A stretch of DNA of 19,161 nt, taken from assembly GCA_035704905.1 (NCBI GenBank), contig DASSWN010000167.1:1-19161 (forward strand). Reading direction: 5' to 3'. Positions 15,970-19,161 of the stretch are shown piece after piece. Under the pieces are notes generated by a model. The model saw only the letters and a list, made by a program, of their open reading frames with translations. It did no database searches and had not been told where the DNA came from. The DNA is from DASSWG01 sp035704905 (GTDB taxonomy: Bacteria > Bacteroidota > Bacteroidia > Flavobacteriales > Flavobacteriaceae). Position 1 is the first letter of the stretch. Each line of letters begins with the position of its first letter. The translations under genes and the position numbers were made by a program.

Positions 15970-15998
15970 CCTGCAAGGTCTCCTTTTGACCTTGTAGG
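15970..15998. repeat. Palindromic element A (CCTGCAAGGTC / GACCTTGTAGG)
   Basis: Two 11-nt arms (15970-15980, 15988-15998) pair with one mismatch around a 7-nt loop. The mismatch is a G-T wobble when read on the plus strand. It matches element B (16025-16059) in core sequence but in the opposite orientation, judged by which arm carries CTGCAAGG and which CTACAAGG. No U-run follows on either side that would suit a terminator. Confidence 0.8.
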
Positions 15999-16024
15999 TC
16001 TTTTTCTAACTTCCGGTTTCATTG

Positions 16025-16059
16025 AATACCTACAAGGTTATTGAAACCTTGCAGGTATT
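16025..16059. repeat. Palindromic element B (AATACCTACAAGGTT / AACCTTGCAGGTATT)
   Basis: Two 15-nt arms (16025-16039, 16045-16059) pair with one mismatch around a 5-nt loop. On the minus-strand RNA the mismatch becomes a G-U wobble, so the hairpin is complete. It lies 10 nt after the DUF6913-type stop and 26 nt from element A, with which it forms an inverted pair, the arrangement seen in REP/REPIN-type elements. Confidence 0.85.
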
Positions 16060-16069
16060 TCATGATTTT

Positions 16070-16576
16070 TTAAACGATCATATCCAAATATTTTTTCAAT
16101 TCCGAGATAAAAAGTTTGTGGTCTTTTGGGTCTGCGTTTATTTCAATATCGTTCAAGCGCTTTTCTTCCAATGGGAATCCCACTTTCAGTTTCGCTTTTG
16201 TCGCAGCGCTCAAGATAAGCAATTCGGGGGAAGGATTCACGAAATAATTCAAAAGTACGGTGAAGGTCGTGTTCACAAATTCACGCTCGTTTCCTTCTTC
16301 AAAAGTTGCCTTCCAACTGAGGCGTTTTGCATTGAAAGCATTCAAACTGTATTTTTCGGGAAGGTTTTTTTGTGTGGAAGAAATAATCGGATAAAAGTTT
16401 TCGTAAGAAACGTTCAGTTCTTTTCGAAATTCCGCAAGATCAAAATCGGCCGGCATCAAATCCATATCCAGAATTATCCCGATTTTCTGGTTCTGACCGC
16501 TTTCTATGGAAGAATTTCTTTCTAAAAAAGAGGTCATTTGTCTTTTGGCAGAATAGCATTTTAAATGTCGAAGCAT
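16070..16576 (-). CDS. DUF6913-type small cytoplasmic protein (function unknown)
   Basis: This is a 168-residue protein with no signal peptide and no membrane segment. It contains IGIILDMDLMPADFDLAEFRKEL, then KRLSWKATFEEGNEREFVNTTFTVLLNYF and PELLILSAATKAKLKVGFPLEEK. I recognise it as the uncharacterised flavobacterial family listed, as far as I recall, as DUF6913; it is often found next to dapA, as here. The start ATG at 16576 gives a basic N-terminus (LRHLKCYSAKRQ); an internal Met14 is the only alternative nearby. A strong promoter match lies about 105-135 nt upstream, giving a leader of roughly 100 nt. The gene is followed by two palindromic elements before dapA. No function can be assigned from the sequence. 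Confidence 0.8.
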   Translation of the reverse strand: MLRHLKCYSAKRQMTSFLERNSSIESGQNQKIGIILDMDLMPADFDLAEFRKELNVSYENFYPIISSTQKNLPEKYSLNAFNAKRLSWKATFEEGNEREFVNTTFTVLLNYFVNPSPELLILSAATKAKLKVGFPLEEKRLNDIEINADPKDHKLFISELKKYLDMIV

Positions 16577-16680
16577 ATTATTTCAGTAAAGTCAAAAGGA
16601 AAAAGGAACGATAATCATTCTGTAAACACCACTTTAAATACCACTTTTTTTTTGAGATTTTCCTTTCCAAAATAGAATTC

Positions 16681-16712
16681 CAAAGATAGGTTTTCTCTAA
16701 GTCTGTTTTCAA
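16681..16712 (-). promoter_or_regulatory. Bacteroidota promoter (TTG-N21-TATCTTTG) for the DUF6913-type gene
   Basis: The minus strand carries TTG at 16712-16710, 21 nt of spacer, then TATCTTTG at 16688-16681, an exact TAnnTTTG. The spacing falls in the accepted range for the phylum's -33/-7 promoters. It lies downstream of the M61 gene's terminator and upstream of the DUF6913-type start at 16576. The leader of about 100 nt contains a 12-nt near-direct repeat (AAACACCACTTT, AAATACCACTTT on the plus strand). Confidence 0.7.
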
Positions 16713-16733
16713 AAAAAAATACATTTGAAGGTC

Positions 16734-16763
16734 AAAAAAAGCGGCATTTTTGAAACACCGCTT
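16734..16763 (-). terminator. Intrinsic terminator after the M61 peptidase gene
   Basis: On the minus strand AAGCGG (16763-16758) pairs with CCGCTT (16744-16739). Further wobble and A-T pairs extend inward, and seven T lie at 16740-16734. It is 25 nt past the stop codon at 16788. Stem plus U-run makes this a convincing Rho-independent terminator that separates the peptidase gene from the DUF6913-type promoter. Confidence 0.8.
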
Positions 16764-16787
16764 ATCAAATTGTTCAATGTTGAAAAC

Positions 16788-18662
16788 TTATCCTTTCAAC
16801 CAAGCATTTCTCAACTGAACGCGCGGATCAGTTTCAGGCAAATTCATTTCATGCCAGCTCGAAACGGTGGTCATTGGGGTTATTACTTTTCCTGAAAGGC
16901 TTATTTCTTTTCCGTCACGTTTCACTACAAAGGTTACTTCATCGCCTGGTTGCCAAGCCATGGAAGTCATGATCAACGGACGAACATTTGTCAAAGAATA
17001 TTCCGTACCATTTACCGAAACCAATGTGTCGTTTTCTTTTATGCCCAAATTCTTCAAGAATGAATTGTCGTCGGCGTTCGCCATAAAATAAATTTCCCCG
17101 GTTTCTTGGTTCACATTTATATAGGGCATTTGGGTTTTCATATCTATCAAATAACCAGTTTGAACTTCCTTGCTCGATTTTTCCAATCCAACTTTTGCGA
17201 AAAATTCATGATATGGTATTGGGGTGGGGCCCGAAACATAAGTAGTTAAAAAAGTGCCGATTTCCGGATAGCTCATAGCCACGATTTCATCGAATAATTT
17301 GTCGTCTTCAAAGGGTTTGTTCACGCCGTATTTCGCACTAAGTTTTTTCATCAGGTCAAGAATACCCATTTCACCGTTGCTCAGTTCGCGAAGACGAATA
17401 TCCAACGCCATTCCAATTAAAGCTCCTTTCTGATAAACATTGTAGTAACTGTCATGATAACCCTCTTCCAGAACATGTTCGCTCAACTCGGTAATCGGCA
17501 TGGTGTCATCAAAATTTCTTGACGTTTGGATTTTCTCCATCATCCGATCATAGAAATCTTGGGGCGTAATCAAGCCTTGATTCACTTGGAACAAATTGGC
17601 GAAATATTCGGTAACGCCTTCATACATCCACAAATGCTTGGACATTTTCGGATCGTTATAATCGAAATATTGAATTTCTTCGGAATGAACGCTCAACGGG
17701 GTAAGTGTGTGGAAAAATTCATGTGAAACCACATCGGTCATGGTTTCTTTCAATTTATCCAAAGGCATCGCTTCCGGTAAAACAACTGTGGTTGAAGTAT
17801 GATGCTCCAATGCGCCAAAACCCGAAGCATCTTGTTTGCCCATATCCGAAAGATATAGAAGGATGGCATATTTGTCGGTGTTGTTCAAGTCTCCCAAAAA
17901 TTTCTTTTGTGCCACCACCATTTTCTCTATGGTCGGGCGAAGATCTTGCGCGGAATAAACATCGTTCGGGGAATAAACGCTCAACAAAACCTCCATTCCC
18001 TGTAAGTTGAAACTGGTAGTATCAGGTTCGGCGTACATAATCGGGTGATCGGTTACCTGAAAATAACGTGGAACCGAAAAAACATCGGTTGCAAACGTTG
18101 TGGTGGTTTCTTGAGTGGGAAGTTCGGTCAACGAACTGGTTGCGATCAAATTCTTTGGATGCTGAATTACCAGTTTATAGGATTGTTCCTTCATTCCTTT
18201 AAAATATCCAACAAATGCATGAAGGTTCAGCATAAAGTTTTCTCCGGCATCAATATTTGTTCCGGCTGGGGAAAAAACACCATTTTCGCCTTCAATATCA
18301 AACGAATCATTCACCAAATAACTTACTTTATCCAGTTGCTTGGCATTCGGGATTACCCATGAATTTTTATCGGTTCTGGTAACACTTAACTGGTTTCCAT
18401 CATAATCATAGGCTTTCAAATCTTCCACAAATTGCCCGTAATCGTTTACTTCATACGTTCCCGGAACAGTTTTGGGAATATAAAAAATGGTGGTGTCTGA
18501 AGTGAATTTTCCAGGATCGACAAAAACATTCACTTGGTCCTTGGTTATATTCACCAAATCAATATTCGCGAGAATTGGCCCGTCGTCGGTTGTTTTTTGT
18601 TGCGTAGGACCGCATGCAGTAAGAGCTATGGCGCAAACCAAAGCAAGAAAGGTATTTTTCAT
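16788..18662 (-). CDS. M61 family metallopeptidase lipoprotein with C-terminal PDZ domain
   Basis: This predicted zinc metallopeptidase of the M61 (glycyl aminopeptidase-like) family has 624 residues. Residues 1-17 are a lipoprotein signal peptide with lipobox LTAC (Cys17), so it is membrane-anchored and exported. The N-terminal beta domain of M61 spans about 30-220. The catalytic part contains GALEHHTS (283-290), the zinc motif HEFFH (His314, Glu315, His318) and WMYEGVTEYFA, in which Glu348 or Glu352 would be the third ligand. A PDZ domain covers about 520-597 (LGIKENDTLVSVNG). This architecture matches the bacterial M61-PDZ proteins. Substrates are unknown; known members cut small or acidic-type peptides. 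The gene is monocistronic by its own promoter (18712-18719) and terminator (16734-16763). Confidence 0.93.
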   Translation of the reverse strand: MKNTFLALVCAIALTACGPTQQKTTDDGPILANIDLVNITKDQVNVFVDPGKFTSDTTIFYIPKTVPGTYEVNDYGQFVEDLKAYDYDGNQLSVTRTDKNSWVIPNAKQLDKVSYLVNDSFDIEGENGVFSPAGTNIDAGENFMLNLHAFVGYFKGMKEQSYKLVIQHPKNLIATSSLTELPTQETTTTFATDVFSVPRYFQVTDHPIMYAEPDTTSFNLQGMEVLLSVYSPNDVYSAQDLRPTIEKMVVAQKKFLGDLNNTDKYAILLYLSDMGKQDASGFGALEHHTSTTVVLPEAMPLDKLKETMTDVVSHEFFHTLTPLSVHSEEIQYFDYNDPKMSKHLWMYEGVTEYFANLFQVNQGLITPQDFYDRMMEKIQTSRNFDDTMPITELSEHVLEEGYHDSYYNVYQKGALIGMALDIRLRELSNGEMGILDLMKKLSAKYGVNKPFEDDKLFDEIVAMSYPEIGTFLTTYVSGPTPIPYHEFFAKVGLEKSSKEVQTGYLIDMKTQMPYINVNQETGEIYFMANADDNSFLKNLGIKENDTLVSVNGTEYSLTNVRPLIMTSMAWQPGDEVTFVVKRDGKEISLSGKVITPMTTVSSWHEMNLPETDPRVQLRNAWLKG

Positions 18663-18711
18663 AAAGTAAAAATTTGTTTTTCAGTTGGACTATCCAAAGA
18701 GGAATTTGTTA

Positions 18712-18719
18712 CAAAAATA
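18712..18719 (-). promoter_or_regulatory. Promoter -7 element for the M61 peptidase gene
   Basis: The minus strand reads TATTTTTG, an exact match to TAnnTTTG, 49 nt before the start codon at 18662, giving a leader of roughly 40-45 nt. No clean -33 TTG is present; the spacer is A-rich. It sits in the 104-nt gap after the MgtC-type gene, where I see no clear terminator, so read-through is possible. Confidence 0.55.
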
Positions 18720-18766
18720 GCCTATTTTTTTCGGAAAGTTTAAAAGAAGGCCTCTGAAAAAGCAAC

Positions 18767-19161
18767 TCAATCTGCCTTGTCGCGACTTATTTTTTCATCG
18801 AACATTCCGAAAACAAAGTTTATAACTACTATTAGAATAGTTGTCAAAGCCAGTTCGGCATACCAACCCAAGGCGGCCAAACAACCCAAAGCCGCACTGC
18901 ACCATACCGTTGCCGCCGTTGTAAGTCCTTCTATTTTGTTCTTTCTTTGCAGGATTACTCCGGCGCCCAAAAAACCAATTCCCACGACCACTTGGCTTAA
19001 AACACGAGAAGTATCTACCCATTTATCACCTTCGAATTCCAACGAAACCATGACAAAAACAGCTGCGCCCAAAGCAACCAGCGTGTTGGTTTTCAGACCA
19101 GCATCTTTGTCTTTATATTCCCTTTCGAGGCCAATGAGCAAACCAGCGGCGATGGCAGCAA
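18767..19161 (-). CDS. MgtC/SapB family membrane protein, N-terminus beyond the window
   Basis: The reading frame is open to the window edge; 130 residues are visible and a short N-terminal piece is missing. It shows the family's hallmark segments: AAGLLIGLERE near the visible start, AGLKTNTLVALGAAVFVMVSL, VVVGIGFLGAGVIL and EGLTTAATVWCSAALG, followed by hydrophobic helices to the C-terminus. These are the transmembrane helices of MgtC/SapB proteins of the inner membrane, a family tied to magnesium limitation and acid or intracellular survival in some bacteria. The role in environmental Bacteroidota is not established. A TTG at 19141 could be taken for a start, but the upstream in-frame AAIAAG belongs to the conserved helix, so the gene continues beyond the window. 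Nothing in view indicates its regulation. Confidence 0.9.
   Translation of the reverse strand, partial: AAIAAGLLIGLEREYKDKDAGLKTNTLVALGAAVFVMVSLEFEGDKWVDTSRVLSQVVVGIGFLGAGVILQRKNKIEGLTTAATVWCSAALGCLAALGWYAELALTTILIVVINFVFGMFDEKISRDKAD

Noticed and set aside
15970..16059. The palindromic elements as intrinsic terminators of the DUF6913-type gene
   Set aside because: Neither hairpin is followed by a U-run on the minus strand, and two related copies in inverted orientation fit a repeat family better.
18767..19141. A complete MgtC-type gene starting at TTG 19141
   Set aside because: Conserved helix residues continue upstream in frame to the window edge, so the gene is cut by the window rather than starting here.

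Overview
The window looks like a chromosomal segment of a member of the Bacteroidota, most likely Flavobacteriia. Pointers are two giant secreted proteins ending in type IX secretion (T9SS) type A sorting domains (YPNPVNN motif), a DUF4835 protein, the Bacteroidota form of omega (Rpb6-like), promoters of the TAnnTTTG type, absence of obvious Shine-Dalgarno sequences, and AT-rich intergenic DNA. All 12 genes lie on the minus strand, so transcription runs from high to low coordinates. No RNA genes, CRISPR array, insertion sequence or prophage genes were seen.

Layout in transcription order: a partial MgtC/SapB membrane protein (window edge to 18767); an M61 metallopeptidase lipoprotein with a PDZ domain (18662-16788) with its own promoter and terminator; a DUF6913-type protein (16576-16070) behind a strong promoter match; dapA (15868-14984); then a compact housekeeping run of bamD, rpoZ, coaBC and DUF4835 (14835-11592), joined by 4-bp ATGA overlaps or a 3-nt gap, followed by recN and fabI. 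This run joins outer-membrane assembly, RNA polymerase, coenzyme A synthesis, a probable T9SS-related envelope protein, recombination repair and fatty acid synthesis. Promoter matches sit before bamD and fabI.

The low-coordinate 8.6 kb holds two tandem paralogous surface proteins (1003 and 1758 aa). Each has a nearly identical signal peptide plus cupredoxin domain with a complete type 1 copper ligand set (His, Cys, His, Met), then a different mosaic of Fn3, CUB, MAM/cleaved-adhesin-like and propeller-like modules, and a T9SS sorting tail. Each is followed by a clear intrinsic terminator. The larger one carries three tandem 762-bp repeats. These are the best candidates for a little-described function: T9SS-exported, outer-surface copper proteins built on adhesin scaffolds.

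The most unusual non-coding signal is a set of degenerate arrays with a strict 7-nt period (14, 10 and 10 units) in three intergenic gaps, plus inverted-repeat elements in the bamD-dapA and dapA-DUF6913 gaps. Several of them reach into gene ends: they supply or overlap the stop codons of DUF4835, recN and dapA, and one supplies the apparent TTG start of recN.
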